A DNA stretch of 64,000 nucleotides from Gibbula magus. Taxonomy: Eukaryota > Mollusca > Gastropoda > Trochida > Trochidae. Location: positions 69,412,075 to 69,476,074 of the forward strand of contig OW388294.1 of the NCBI GenBank assembly GCA_936450465.1, written 5' to 3'. Below, piece by piece: positions 11,336 through 24,767 of this stretch (the first letter of the stretch is position 1; each line of letters starts with the position of its first letter). The notes beneath the pieces were generated by a model. That model was not told where the DNA came from, searched no databases, and saw only the letters and a list, made by a program, of their open reading frames with translations. The translations under genes were made by a program, and so were the position numbers.

Positions 11336-12825
11336 ATTACTCGTATTGATATCCTGACGTTCGTGACAAGAGTTGAGTGAGAGTTGTAATGGTGAACACA
11401 ACTCACCTCTTTTATACCAGGTGGTCTATGTTTCTTGCCTAATTACTAATTACGCTTCAAAGAGGCCTCAATTGAGACTGGGCAAAGATCTTTTCAATTC
11501 CAGAGAGTGGTTATCCTATTATTCAATTGCATCAATCAAAACATCTTACTAATTACTCATCCAGCAGCAAGTTTGTTATTTGCAATCAATTATACTTCAA
11601 AGACTTGAGCAATCAACCTGTCACAACAACCAATTGAAATTAACCCAGTCATTTATGACTAAATCCTCCTTGGTTGAAAAGCACATACTTTTCTAAGTAA
11701 TTGGTAATATTTGTCAATCGTTTTTAACTGTATGATCTGTGTATTTCACGAAATCCCTAGTTTACACATGAAACCAGTCATATTCATTATATTTCACTGA
11801 TAACACACTGTCTTAACGGGTAGGACGTGAGGAAGTTGTTATCCTGAAAAAGAATTTGCTCATGTATTCTGCTTCTAAATGTGTTTTAAGGGTAAATACC
11901 TCAGAAATGCATATTTGTACAGTTGAATTGTACTGTAAAGGAATTTTCTCATGTATTCAACTTCTAAATGCCCTTTAAGGGCAAATATCTAAGAAATACA
12001 TGTTTGTACATTTGATTTGTGCTGTAGAATTTGTATCAGTAAAATATGGTAACCTTTAAGGGACACCTTTTTTGGACGTCTTTGGCACTTTTGCACATGT
12101 CTTTTTAATCTTTTAATTATGAATCCTAATGACTAAATCACCAATGTATACAGACAAAATACTCAAAATACATATATTATTTTAACATTTGAGAACCAAG
12201 TTTTAATCAGTAGTAGACCAAATTAATTGCTATCTCTTTCAATCGAGAACATATTGTAATTGAACATTGATGCCATTTCTAACTATCTTATAAATGTATG
12301 TTGTACTTATAAGTAAACATTATGTATGTGAAGAAATTGCACATACTCTTCATTCTTTAGTTGATCAGGAAACATATATTAATACATTCTTAACATGTGA
12401 ATGTGTGATCTTTTAAGGGCATTATACAAGTCGCATACATAAGAACAGGAGGATTATTTTTGGATAACAACTTTTTAAATTTGGAAATACACAACGTTTC
12501 TGAGTATATACTCAGTCCTTCAATAGGGTAGATTTGTAGGAAAATAACAAAATGAGATACATTTACATAGCAAACAAAACAATGGTGAGGAAAATCTTTC
12601 TGTTCCAACGTGAATGCCTATTTTGATCCATTCCCAAATTATATGAATAAAACAAAAGGCAACAATGTATTCAGCACATTTATTTTTCAAGTAATAACCA
12701 CAGTAACATTTCTTATAACGTGACCAATTAGTTGTTGAATTATGTTCTTGTAGCATGAACGCCATACATGAAACATCCCCAATAGCACAACATTCTACTA
12801 CTGGTTACCAACAACATTGCCCTTG

Positions 12826-13044
12826 TCATAATGTATATTCATAGCCATGTTGGAGACAAATCTTCAGTTCGTGTGCAGATGATACGGATACTACGTCTGA
12901 GGTAACTATATCTTCCTTGGGTGTCACTGATGTCGTGGCTGGCTTCACGTCGATAAAGAAGTTAACGTTGAGATGCTCCTGAAGCCATCTTGAAACCTTT
13001 CTTGTTGAACGTTGTCCCGAAATGGTGGTGTTTGATTTTTCCAT
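12826..13044 (-). CDS. Gene B copy 3 (72 aa)
   Basis: Open, consensus protein. TATA box at 13124-13131. Confidence 0.75.
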   Translation of the reverse strand: MEKSNTTISGQRSTRKVSRWLQEHLNVNFFIDVKPATTSVTPKEDIVTSDVVSVSSAHELKICLQHGYEYTL

Positions 13045-13632
13045 CTGGAAGTCAGGGAGGTAAGAACTTTCTGGATTGAGCTCTGTTAAGAGTTGTAACT
13101 GAAATTTACTAAGGTTGGACCTTCTTATATACTAGTCTAATGGATAATGGAGAGTTGTTAAGGTAGAGAACCCTTTCTACTTTTTACATCAAAGGGAACT
13201 ATCATCACCCTCATTAAATAGTGTGTTCTTTAGCATTAAGAATGTTTTGTTGTTATTTTCAGAAGTTCAAGAAACATGAAAAGCTTTCGCCTGAAATTAC
13301 TTAAGCAAATATAAGGATAAAAGTGTACACTATCAAAACAAAGGAGAAGATAATTGGAATGTGTTTCTACAATGGCCAGCTGTATCTCTTCACCCATTTC
13401 AAAGAATATGTTTAGCTCAATTTTCGATGTAGTGAATTAATGTGGGTATTTGTAAAGAGAGTAATGTGGATTTTCTCATTACTTAAACTACCGTTATTTT
13501 ATTCACATTCTGAAAAAATATCATAAAAACAAAACTCGCTTCTTGTATTTATTTGACGTTTTTTTTATTATTAGAAACAACATAAAAGAGTAATAAAACA
13601 CAACAATTGTAAACATAGTTGTAATGGCATAT

Positions 13633-14275
13633 TCAACTCATGCTACATTGAAGTCCGTCCTTAATGAATGTTCTCATCACTGAAGCCGACTCTTTTGGCA
13701 TACTTTGCAGAGAAAGAGAGGACCTTGGAGTTTTCTTTATTCTAGATCTGATGGCCTTCCTCGTGATGGTGCTTCTCTTAAAGTTGTTTCCTGAAGATAC
13801 GTCCTCTGACAGCGATGTCAGCGAGGAGTTAAGCACAAGCTGTGCCTTTAGCTTCAGCTGACGTCCCCTAGAATGGAATTCGGCATCTTTACGTCTAATG
13901 GAGCTGACTCTCTTTTTCATCTGTATCAGACGATTCTGCAACACCTTTGTTCGTAGAGTAGGAGCTGATTTTTGTTGTGTTGTGTTGTTAGGTTCTTGGA
14001 GTAGTTCTTGTGCTTTTATCCTGAGCATTCGGCTCTTTTCTGCAAGTTCTTCATCTTTCTTGTGAAGCGGACTGCGTCGTTTTTTTTATCATAAGGAGAC
14101 GGTTGTTAAGGGCCTTGGTGCGTACTGCCCTTGTGGTGTGTGCAAGATTGCTGAAAAGACGTTTCTTTTGACAGCACTGGCAGTCGGAGTTGGCCACCGC
14201 GTGATCCTCTAACCAACTGAGAACCTTTCTTTTGGGTGTAGTTAAGTCATGGCAACTGAGACTGTTAGCATTCAT
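13633..14275 (-). pseudogene. Gene A copy with a one-base frameshift
   Basis: The run that is seven T in other copies (plus strand) is eight T here, ending near 14088, in the codons of the KKRR stretch before the first repeat's Ser-Pro. The frame leaves the normal protein there and the second half is out of frame. The C-terminus is otherwise the long form, with Ser instead of the last Cys and Ser169Thr. A homopolymer sequencing error is possible. TATA box at 14349-14356 is intact. Confidence 0.8.
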
Positions 14276-15765
14276 ATTACTCGTATTGATATCCTGACGT
14301 TCGTGACAAGAGTTGAGTGAGAGTTGTAATGGTGAACACAACTCACCTCTTTTATACCAGGTGGTCTATGTTTCTTGCCTAATTACTAATTACGCTTCAA
14401 AGAGGCCTCAATTGAGACTGGGCAAAGATCTTTTCAATTCCAGAGAGTGGTTATCCTATTATTCAATTGCATCAATCAAAACATCTTACTAATTACTCAT
14501 CCAGCAGCAAGTTTGTTATTTGCAATCAATTATACTTCAAAGACTTGAGCAATCAACCTGTCACAACAACCAATTGAAATTAACCCAGTCATTTATGACT
14601 AAATCCTCCTTGGTTGAAAAGCACATACTTTTCTAAGTAATTGGTAATATTTGTCAATCGTTTTTAACTGTATGATCTGTGTATTTCACGAAATCCCTAG
14701 TTTACACATGAAACCAGTCATATTCATTATATTTCACTGATAACACACTGTCTTAACGGGTAGGACGTGAGGAAGTTGTTATCCTGAAAAAGAATTTGCT
14801 CATGTATTCTGCTTCTAAATGTGTTTTAAGGGTAAATACCTCAGAAATGCATATTTGTACAGTTGAATTGTACTGTAAAGGAATTTTCTCATGTATTCAA
14901 CTTCTAAATGCCGTTTAAGGGCAAATATCTAAGAAATACATGTTTGTACATTTGATTTGTGCTGTAGAATTTGTATCAGTAAAATATGGTAACCTTTAAG
15001 GGACACCTTTTTTGGACGTCTTTGGCACTTTTGCACATGTCTTTTTAATCTTTTAATTATGAATCCTAATGACTAAATCACCAATGTATACAGACAAAAT
15101 ACTCAAAATACATATATTATTTTAACATTTGAGAACCAAGTTTTAATCAGTAGTAGACCAAATTAATTGCTATCTCTTTCAATCGAGAACATATTGTAAT
15201 TGAACATTGATGCCATTTCTAACTATCTTATAAATGTATGTTGTACTTATAAGTAAACATTATGTATGTGAAGAAATTGCACATACTCTTCATTCTTTAG
15301 TTGATCAGGAAACATATATTAATACATTCTTAACATGTGAATGTGTGATCTTTTAAGGGCATTATACAAGTCGCATACATAAGAACAGGAGGATTATTTT
15401 TGGATAACAACTTTTTAAATTTGGAAATACACAACGTTTCTGAGTATATACTCAGTCCTTCAATAGGGTAGATTTGTAGGAAAATAACAAAATGAGATAC
15501 ATTTACATAGCAAACAAAACAATGGTGAGGAAAATCTTTCTGTTCCAACGTGAATGCCTATTTTGATCCATTCCCAAATTATATGAATAAAACAAAAGGC
15601 AACAATGTATTCAGCACATTTATTTTTCAAGTAATAACCACAGTAACATTTCTTATAACGTGACCAATTAGTTGTTGAATTATGTTCTTGTAGCATGAAC
15701 GCCATACATGAAACATCCCCAATAGCACAACATTCTACTACTGGTTACCAACAACATTGCCCTTG

Positions 15766-15984
15766 TCATAATGTATATTCATAGCCATGTTGGAGACAAA
15801 TCTTCAGTTCGTGTGCAGATGATACGGATACTACGTCTGAGGTAACTATATCTTCCTTGGGTGTCACTGATGTCGTGGCTGGCTTCACGTCGATAAAGAA
15901 GTTAACGTTGAGATGCTCCTGAAGCCATCTTGAAACCTTTCTTGTTGAACGTTGTCCCGAAATGGTGGTGTTTGATTTTTCCAT
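15766..15984 (-). CDS. Gene B copy 4 (72 aa)
   Basis: Open, consensus protein. TATA box at 16064-16071. Confidence 0.75.
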   Translation of the reverse strand: MEKSNTTISGQRSTRKVSRWLQEHLNVNFFIDVKPATTSVTPKEDIVTSDVVSVSSAHELKICLQHGYEYTL

Positions 15985-16568
15985 CTGGAAGTCAGGGAGG
16001 TAAGAACTTTCTGGATTGAGCTCTGTTAAGAGTTGTAACTGAAATTTACTAAGGTTGGACCTTCTTATATACTAGTCTAATGGATAATGGAGAGTTGTTA
16101 AGGTAGAGAACCCTTTCTACTTTTTACATCAAAGGGAACTATCATCACCCTCATTAAATAGTGTGTTCTTTAGCATTAAGAATGTTTTGTTGTTATTTTC
16201 AGAAGTTCAAGAAACATGAAAAGCTTTCGCCTGAAATTACTTAAGCAAATATAAGGATAAAAGTGTACACTATCAAAACAAAGGAGAAGATAATTGGAAT
16301 GTGTTTCTACAATGGCCAGCTGTATCTCTTCACCCATTTCAAAGAATATGTTTAGCTCAATTATCGATGTAGTGAATTAATGTGGGTATTTGTAAAGAGA
16401 GTAATGTGGATTTTCTCATTACTTAAACTACCGTTATTTTATTCACATTCTGAAAGAATATCATAAAAACAAAACTCGCTTCTTGTATTTGACGTTTTTT
16501 TTATTATTAGAAACAACATAAAAGAGTAATAAAACACAACAATTGTAAACATAGTTGTAATGACATAT

Positions 16569-17210
16569 TCAACACATGCTACATTGAAGTCCGTCCTTAA
16601 TGAATGTTCTCATCACTGAAGCCGACTCTTTTGGCATACTTTGCAGAGAAAGAGAGGACCTTGGAGTTTTCTTTATTCTAGATCTGATGGCCTTCCTCGT
16701 GATGGTGCTTCTCTTAAAGTTGTTTCCTGAAGATACGTCCTCTGACAGCGATGTCAGCGAGGAGTTAAGCACAAGCTGTGCCTTTAGCTTCAGCTGACGT
16801 CCCCTAGAATGGAATTCGGCATCTTTACGTCTAATGGAGCTGACTCTCTTTTTCATCTGTATCAGACGATTCTGCAACACCTTTGTTCGTAGAGTAGGAG
16901 CTGATTTTTGTTGTGTTGTGTTGTTAGGTTCTTGGAGTAGTTCTTGTGCTTTTATCCTGAGCATTCGGCTCTTTTCTGCAAGTTCTTCATCTTTCTTGTG
17001 AAGCGGACTGCGTCGTTTTTTTATCATAAGGAGACGGTTGTTAAGGGCCTTGGTGCGTACTGCCCTTGTGGTGTGTGCAAGATTGCTGAAAAGACGTTTC
17101 TTTTGACAGCACTGGCAGTCGGAGTTGGCCACCGCGTGATCCTCTAACCAACTGAGAACCTTTCTTTTGGGTGTAGTTAAGTCATGGCAACTGAGACTGT
17201 TAGCATTCAT
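16569..17210 (-). CDS. Gene A copy, long form (213 aa)
   Basis: Open, Lys120, Ser169Thr. It shares GATGGTGCTT (16702 region) with the frameshifted copy to its left and with the distant copy at 57959, but has the ordinary final Cys. TATA box at 17284-17291. Confidence 0.78.
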   Translation of the reverse strand: MNANSLSCHDLTTPKRKVLSWLEDHAVANSDCQCCQKKRLFSNLAHTTRAVRTKALNNRLLMIKKRRSPLHKKDEELAEKSRMLRIKAQELLQEPNNTTQQKSAPTLRTKVLQNRLIQMKKRVSSIRRKDAEFHSRGRQLKLKAQLVLNSSLTSLSEDVSSGNNFKRSTITRKAIRSRIKKTPRSSLSLQSMPKESASVMRTFIKDGLQCSMC

Positions 17211-18700
17211 ATTACTCGTATTGATATCCTGACGTTCGTGACAAGAGTTGAGTGAGAGTTGTAATGGTGAACACAACTCACCTCTTTTATACCAGGTGGT
17301 CTATGTTTCTTGCCTAATTACTAATTACGCTTCAAAGAGGCCTCAATTGAGACTGGGCAAAGATCTTTTCAATTCCAGAGAGTGGTTATCCTATTATTCA
17401 ATTGCATCAATCAAAACATCTTACTAATTACTCATCCAGCAGCAAGTTTGTTATTTGCAATCAATTATACTTCAAAGACTTGAGCAATCAACCTGTCACA
17501 ACAACCAATTGAAATTAACCCAGTCATTTATGACTAAATCCTCCTTGGTTGAAAAGCACATACTTTTCTAAGTAATTGGTAATATTTGTCAATCGTTTTT
17601 AACTGTATGATCTGTGTATTTCACGAAATCCCTAGTTTACACATGAAACCAGTCATATTCATTATATTTCACTGATAACACACTGTCTTAACGGGTAGGA
17701 CGTGAGGAAGTTGTTATCCTGAAAAAGAATTTGCTCATGTATTCTGCTTCTAAATGTGTTTTAAGGGTAAATACCTCAGAAATGCATATTTGTACAGTTG
17801 AATTGTACTGTAAAGGAATTTTCTCATGTATTCAACTTCTAAATGCCGTTTAAGGGCAAATATCTAAGAAATACATGTTTGTACATTTGATTTGTGCTGT
17901 AGAATTTGTATCAGTAAAATATGGTAACCTTTAAGGGACACCTTTTTTGGACGTCTTTGGCACTTTTGCACATGTCTTTTTAATCTTTTAATTATGAATC
18001 CTAATGACTAAATCACCAATGTATACAGACAAAATACTCAAAATACATATATTATTTTAACATTTGAGAACCAAGTTTTAATCAGTAGTAGACCAAATTA
18101 ATTGCTATCTCTTTCAATCGAGAACATATTGTAATTGAACATTGATGCCATTTCTAACTATCTTATAAATGTATGTTGTACTTATAAGTAAACATTATGT
18201 ATGTGAAGAAATTGCACATACTCTTCATTCTTTAGTTGATCAGGAAACATATATTAATACATTCTTAACATGTGAATGTGTGATCTTTTAAGGGCATTAT
18301 ACAAGTCGCATACATAAGAACAGGAGGATTATTTTTGGATAACAACTTTTTAAATTTGGAAATACACAACGTTTCTGAGTATATACTCAGTCCTTCAATA
18401 GGGTAGATTTGTAGGAAAATAACAAAATGAGATACATTTACATAGCAAACAAAACAATGGTGAGGAAAATCTTTCTGTTCCAACGTGAATGCCTATTTTG
18501 ATCCATTCCCAAATTATATGAATAAAACAAAAGGCAACAATGTATTCAGCACATTTATTTTTCAAGTAATAACCACAGTAACATTTCTTATAACGTGACC
18601 AATTAGTTGTTGAATTATGTTCTTGTAGCATGAACGCCATACATGAAACATCCCCAATAGCACAACATTCTACTACTGGTTACCAACAACATTGCCCTTG

Positions 18701-18919
18701 TCATAATGTATATTCATAGCCATGTTGGAGACAAATCTTCAGTTCGTGTGCAGATGATACGGATACTTCGTCTGAGGTAACTATATCTTCCTTGGGTGTC
18801 ACTGATGTCGTGGCTGGCTTCACGTCGATAAAGAAGTTAACGTTGAGATGCTCCTGAAGCCATCTTGAAACCTTTCTTGTTGAACGTTGTCCCGAAATGG
18901 TGGTGTTTGATTTTTCCAT
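18701..18919 (-). CDS. Gene B copy 5 (72 aa)
   Basis: Open, with Val51Glu from a single base change. TATA box at 18999-19006. Confidence 0.73.
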   Translation of the reverse strand: MEKSNTTISGQRSTRKVSRWLQEHLNVNFFIDVKPATTSVTPKEDIVTSDEVSVSSAHELKICLQHGYEYTL

Positions 18920-19531
18920 CTGGAAGTCAGGGAGGTAAGAACTTTCTGGATTGAGCTCTGTTAAGAGTTGTAACTGAAATTTACTAAGGTTGGACCTTCT
19001 TATATACTAGTCTAATGGATAATGGAGAGTTGTTAAGGTAGAGAACCCTTTCTACTTTTTACATCAAAGGGAACTATCATCACCCTCATTAAATAGTGTG
19101 TTCTTTAGCATTAAGAATGTTTTGTTGTTATTTTCAGAAGTTCAAGAAACATGAAAAGCTTTCGCCTGAAATTACTTAAGCAAATATAAGGATAAAAGTG
19201 TACACTATCAAAATAAAGGAGAAGATAATTGGAATGTGTTTCTACAATGGCCAGCTGTATCTCTTCACCCATTTCAAAGAATATGTTTAGCTCAATTTTC
19301 GATGTAGTGAATTAATGTGGGTATTTGTAAAGAGAGTAATGTGGATTTTCTCATTACTTAAACTACCGTTATTTTATTCACATTCTGAAAGAATATCATA
19401 AAAACAAAACTCGCTTCTTGTATTTGACGTTTTTTTTATTATTAGAAACAACATAAAAGAGTAATAAAACACAACAATTGTAAACATAGTTGTAATGACA
19501 TATTCAACACATGCTACATTGAAGTCCGTCC

Positions 19532-20134
19532 TTAATGAATGTTCTCATCACTGAAGCCGACTCTTTTGGCATACTTTGCAGTACTTGGAGTTTTCTTTAT
19601 TCTAGATCTGATGGCCTTCCTCGTGATGCTACTTCTCTTAAAGTTGTTTCCTGAAGATACGTCCTCTGACAGCGATGTCAGCGAGGAGTTAAGCACAAGC
19701 TGTGCCTTTAGCTTCAGCTGACGTCCCCTAGAATGGAATTCGGCATCTTTACGTCTAATGGAGCTGACTCTCTTGTTCATCTGTATCAGACGATTCTGCA
19801 ACACCTTTGTTCGTAGAGTAGGAGCTGATTTTTGTTGTGTTGTGTTGTTAGGTTCTTGGAGTAGTTCTTGTGCTTTTATCCTGAGCATTCGGCTCTTTTC
19901 TGCAAGTTCTTCATCTTTCTTGTGAAGCGGACTGCGTCGTTTTTTTATCATAAGGAGACGGTTGTTAAGGGCCTTGGTGCGTACTGCCCTTGTGGTGTGT
20001 GCAAGATTGCTGAAAAGACGTTTCTTTTGACAGCACTGGCAGTCGGAGTTGGCCACCGCGTGATCCTCTAACCAACTGAGAACCTTTCTTTTGGGTGTAG
20101 TTAAGTCATGGCAACTGAGACTGTTAGCATTCAT
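19532..20134 (-). CDS. Gene A copy, short form (200 aa), reference for this form
   Basis: Same as the long form up to Lys-Thr-Pro at residue 183. An 11 bp length difference then puts the C-terminus in another frame: STAKYAKRVGFSDENIH, instead of the 30-residue end of the long form. On the plus strand the short form reads TTTGCAGTACTTGGAG where the long form has TTTGCAGAGAAAGAGAGGAC followed by CTTGGAG. Residue 120 is Asn. All short-form copies in the window share Asn120. Both ends stay open and end shortly after the change, so neither form is obviously broken; which one is ancestral cannot be told from this window. TATA box at 20208-20215. Confidence 0.78.
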   Translation of the reverse strand: MNANSLSCHDLTTPKRKVLSWLEDHAVANSDCQCCQKKRLFSNLAHTTRAVRTKALNNRLLMIKKRRSPLHKKDEELAEKSRMLRIKAQELLQEPNNTTQQKSAPTLRTKVLQNRLIQMNKRVSSIRRKDAEFHSRGRQLKLKAQLVLNSSLTSLSEDVSSGNNFKRSSITRKAIRSRIKKTPSTAKYAKRVGFSDENIH

Positions 20135-21624
20135 ATTACTCGTATTGATATCCTGACGTTCGTGACAAGAGTTGAGTGAGAGTTGTAATGGTGAACACAA
20201 CTCACCTCTTTTATACCAGGTGGTCTATGTTTCTTGCCTAATTACTAATTACGCTTCATAGAGGCCTCAATTGAGACTGGGCAAAGATCTTTTCAATTCC
20301 AGAGAGTGGTTATCCTATTATTCAATTGCATCAATCAAAACATCTTACTAATTACTCATCCAGCAGCAAGTTTGTTATTTGCAATCAATTATACTTCAAA
20401 GACTTGAGCAATCAACCTGTCACAACAACCAATTGAAATTAACCCAGTCATTTATGACTAAATCCTCCTTGGTTGAAAAGCACATACTTTTCTAAGTAAT
20501 TGGTAATATTTGTCAATCGTTTTTAACTGTATGATCTGTGTATTTCACGAAATCCCTAGTTTACACATGAAACCAGTCATATTCATTATATTTCACTGAT
20601 AACACACTGTCTTAACGGGTAGGACGTGAGGAAGTTGTTATCCTGAAAAAGAATTTGCTCATGTATTCTGCTTCTAAATGTGTTTTAAGGGTAAATACCT
20701 CAGAAATGCATATTTGTACAGTTGAATTGTACTGTAAAGGAATTTTCTGATGTATTCAACTTCTAAATGCCCTTTAAGGGCAAATATCTAAGAAATACAT
20801 GTTTGTACATTTGATTTGTGCTGTAGAATTTGTATCAGTAAAATATGGTAACCTTTAAGGGACACCTTTTTTGGACGTCTTTGGCACTTTTGCACATGTC
20901 TTTTTAATCTTTTAATTATGAATCCTAATGACTAAATCACCAATGTATACAGACAAAATACTCAAAATACATATATTATTTTAACATTTGAGAACCAAGT
21001 TTTAATCAGTAGTAGACCAAATTAATTGCTATCTCTTTCAATCGAGAACATATTGTAATTGAACATTGATGCCATTTCTAACTATCTTATAAATGTATGT
21101 TGTACTTATAAGTAAACATTATGTATGTGAAGAAATTGCACATACTCTTCATTCTTTAGTTGATCAGGAAACATATATTAATACATTCTTAACATGTGAA
21201 TGTGTGATCTTTTAAGGGCATTATACAAGTCGCATACATAAGAACAGGAGGATTATTTTTGGATAACAACTTTTTAAATTTGGAAATACACAACGTTTCT
21301 GAGTATATACTCAGTCCTTCAATAGGGTAGATTTGTAGGAAAATAACAAAATGAGATACATTTACATAGCAAACAAAACAATGGTGAGGAAAATCTTTCT
21401 GTTCCAACGTGAATGCCTATTTTGATCCATTCCCAAATTATATGAATAAAACAAAAGGCAACAATGTATTCAGCACATTTATTTTTCAAGTAATAACCAC
21501 AGTAACATTTCTTATAACGTGACCAATTAGTTGTTAAATTATGTTCTTGTAGCATGAACGCCATACATGAAACATCCCCAATAGCACAACATTCTACTAC
21601 TGGTTACCAACAACATTGCCCTTG

Positions 21625-21843
21625 TCATAATGTATATTCATAGCCATGTTGGAGACAAATCTTCAGTTCGTGTGCAGACTATACGGATACTACGTCTGAG
21701 GTAACTATATCTTCCTTGGGTGTCACTGATGTCGTGGCTGGCTTCACGTCGATAAAGAAGTTAACGTTGAGATGCTCCTGAAGCCATCTTGAAACCTTTC
21801 TTGTTGAACGTTGTCCCGAAATGGTGGTGTTTGATTTTTCCAT
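21625..21843 (-). pseudogene. Gene B copy 6 with premature stop
   Basis: Two adjacent base changes (GCAGATGATA to GCAGACTATA on the plus strand) turn the codon for Ser55 into TAG at 21679-21681. The product would be 54 aa, still including the WL motif but without the C-terminal 18 residues. Promoter (TATA box 21923-21930) is intact. Confidence 0.85.
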
Positions 21844-22455
21844 CTGGAAGTCAGGGAGGTAAGAACTTTCTGGATTGAGCTCTGTTAAGAGTTGTAACTG
21901 AAATTTACTAAGGTTGGACCTTCTTATATACTAGTCTAATGGATAATGGAGAGTTGTTAAGGTAGAGAACCCTTTCTACTTTTTACATCAAAGGGAACTA
22001 TCATCACCCTCATTAAATAGTGTGTTCTTTAGCATTAAGAATGTTTTGTTGTTATTTTCAGAAGTTCAAGAAACATGAAAAGCTTTCGCCTGAAATTACT
22101 TAAGCAAATATAAGGATAAAAGTGTACACTATCAAAACAAAGGAGAAGATAATTGGAATGTGTTTCTACAATGGCCAGCTGTATCTCTTCACCCATTTCA
22201 AAGAATATGTTTAGCTCAATTTTCGATGTAGTGAATTAATGTGGGTATTTGTAAAGAGAGTAATGTGGATTTTCTCATTACTTAAACTACCGTTATTTTA
22301 TTCACATTCTGAAAGAATATCATAAAAACAAAACTCGCTTCTTGTATTTGACGTTTTTTTTATTATTAGAAACAACATAAAAGAGTAATAAAACACAACA
22401 ATTGTAAACATAGTTGTAATGACATATTCAACACATGCTACATTGAAGTCCGTCC

Positions 22456-23058
22456 TTAATGAATGTTCTCATCACTGAAGCCGACTCTTTTGGCATACTT
22501 TGCAGTACTTGGAGTTTTCTTTATTCTAGATCTGATGGCCTTCCTCGTGATGCTACTTCTCTTAAAGTTGTTTCCTGAAGATACGTCCTCTGACAGCGAT
22601 GTCAGCGAGGAGTTAAGCACAAGCTGTGCCTTTAGCTTCAGCTGACGTCCCCTAGAATGGAATTCGGCATCTTTACGTCTAATGGAGCTGACTCTCTTGT
22701 TCATCTGTATCAGACGATTCAGCAACACCTTTGTTCGTAGAGTAGGAGCTGATTTTTGTTGTGTTGTGTTGTTAGGTTCTTGGAGTAGTTCTTGTGCTTT
22801 TATCCTGAGCATTCGGCTCTTTTCTGCAAGTTCTTCATCTTTCTTGTGAAGCGGACTGCGTCGTTTTTTTATCATAAGGAGACGGTTGTTAAGGGCCTTG
22901 GTGCGTACTGCCCTTGTGGTGTGTGCAAGATTGCTGAAAAGACGTTTCTTTTGACAGCACTGGCAGTCGGAGTTGGCCACCGCGTGATCCTCTAACCAAC
23001 TGAGAACCTTTCTTTTGGGTGTAGTTAAGTCATGGCAACTGAGACTGTTAGCATTCAT
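22456..23058 (-). CDS. Gene A copy, short form (200 aa)
   Basis: Open, Asn120. Private change Gln113Leu in the second repeat. TATA box at 23132-23139. Confidence 0.77.
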   Translation of the reverse strand: MNANSLSCHDLTTPKRKVLSWLEDHAVANSDCQCCQKKRLFSNLAHTTRAVRTKALNNRLLMIKKRRSPLHKKDEELAEKSRMLRIKAQELLQEPNNTTQQKSAPTLRTKVLLNRLIQMNKRVSSIRRKDAEFHSRGRQLKLKAQLVLNSSLTSLSEDVSSGNNFKRSSITRKAIRSRIKKTPSTAKYAKRVGFSDENIH

Positions 23059-24548
23059 ATTACTCGTATTGATATCCTGACGTTCGTGACAAGAGTTGAG
23101 TGAGAGTTGTAATGGTGAACACAACTCACCTCTTTTATACCAGGTGGTCTATGTTTCTTGCCTAATTACTAATTACGCTTCAAAGAGGCCTCAATTGAGA
23201 CTGGGCAAAGATCTTTTCAATTCCAGAGAGTGGTTATCCTATTATTCAATTGCATCAATCAAAACATCTTACTAATTACTCATCCAGCAGCAAGTTTGTT
23301 ATTTGCAATCAATTATACTTCAAAGACTTGAGCAATCAACCTGTCACAACAACCAATTGAAATTAACCCAGTCATTTATGACTAAATCCTCCTTGGTTGA
23401 AAAGCACATACTTTTCTAAGTAATTGGTAATATTTGTCAATCGTTTTTAACTGTATGATCTGTGTATTTCACGAAATCCCTAGTTTACACATGAAACCAG
23501 TCATATTCATTATATTTCACTGATAACACACTGTCTTAACGGGTAGGACGTGAGGAAGTTGTTATCCTGAAAAAGAATTTGCTCATGTATTCTGCTTCTA
23601 AATGTGTTTTAAGGGTAAATACCTCAGAAATGCATATTTGTACAGTTGAATTGTACTGTAAAGGAATTTTCTCATGTATTCAACTTCTAAATGCCCTTTA
23701 AGGGCAAATATCTAAGAAATACATGTTTGTACATTTGATTTGTGCTGTAGAATTTGTATCAGTAAAATATGGTAACCTTTAAGGGACACCTTTTTTGGAC
23801 GTCTTTGGCACTTTTGCACATGTCTTTTTAATCTTTTAATTATGAATCCTAATGACTAAATCACCAATGTATACAGACAAAATACTCAAAATACATATAT
23901 TATTTTAACATTTGAGAACCAAGTTTTAATCAGTAGTAGACCAAATTAATTGCTATCTCTTTCAATCGAGAACATATTGTAATTGAACATTGATGCCATT
24001 TCTAACTATCTTATAAATGTATGTTGTACTTATAAGTAAACATTATTTATGTGAAGAAATTGCACATACTCTTCATTCTTTAGTTGATCAGGAAACATAT
24101 ATTAATACATTCTTAACATGTGAATGTGTGATCTTTTAAGGGCATTATACAAGTCGCATACATAAGAACAGGAGGATTATTTTTGGATAACAACTTTTTA
24201 AATTTGGAAATACACAACGTTTCTGAGTATATACTCAGTCCTTCAATAGGGTAGATTTGTAGGAAAATAACAAAATGAGATACATTTACATAGCAAACAA
24301 AACAATGGTGAGGAAAATCTTTCTGTTCCAACGTGAATGCCTATTTTGATCCATTCCCAAATTATATGAATAAAACAAAAGGCAACAATGTATTCAGCAC
24401 ATTTATTTTTCAAGTAATAACCACAGTAACATTTCTTATAACGTGACCAATTAGTTGTTAAATTATGTTCTTGTAGCATGAACGCCATACATGAAACATC
24501 CCCAATAGCACAACATTCTACTACTGGTTACCAACAACATTGCCCTTG

Positions 24549-24767
24549 TCATAATGTATATTCATAGCCATGTTGGAGACAAATCTTCAGTTCGTGTGCA
24601 GATGATACGGATACTACGTCTGAGGTAACTATATCTTCCTTGGGTGTCACTGATGTCGTGGCTGGCTTCACGTCGATAAAGAAGTTAACGTTGAGATGCT
24701 CCTGAAGCCATCTTGAAACCTTTCTTGTTGAACGTTGTCCCGAAATGGTGGTGTTTGATTTTTCCAT
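24549..24767 (-). CDS. Gene B copy 7 (72 aa)
   Basis: Open, consensus protein. TATA box at 24847-24854. Confidence 0.75.
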   Translation of the reverse strand: MEKSNTTISGQRSTRKVSRWLQEHLNVNFFIDVKPATTSVTPKEDIVTSDVVSVSSAHELKICLQHGYEYTL

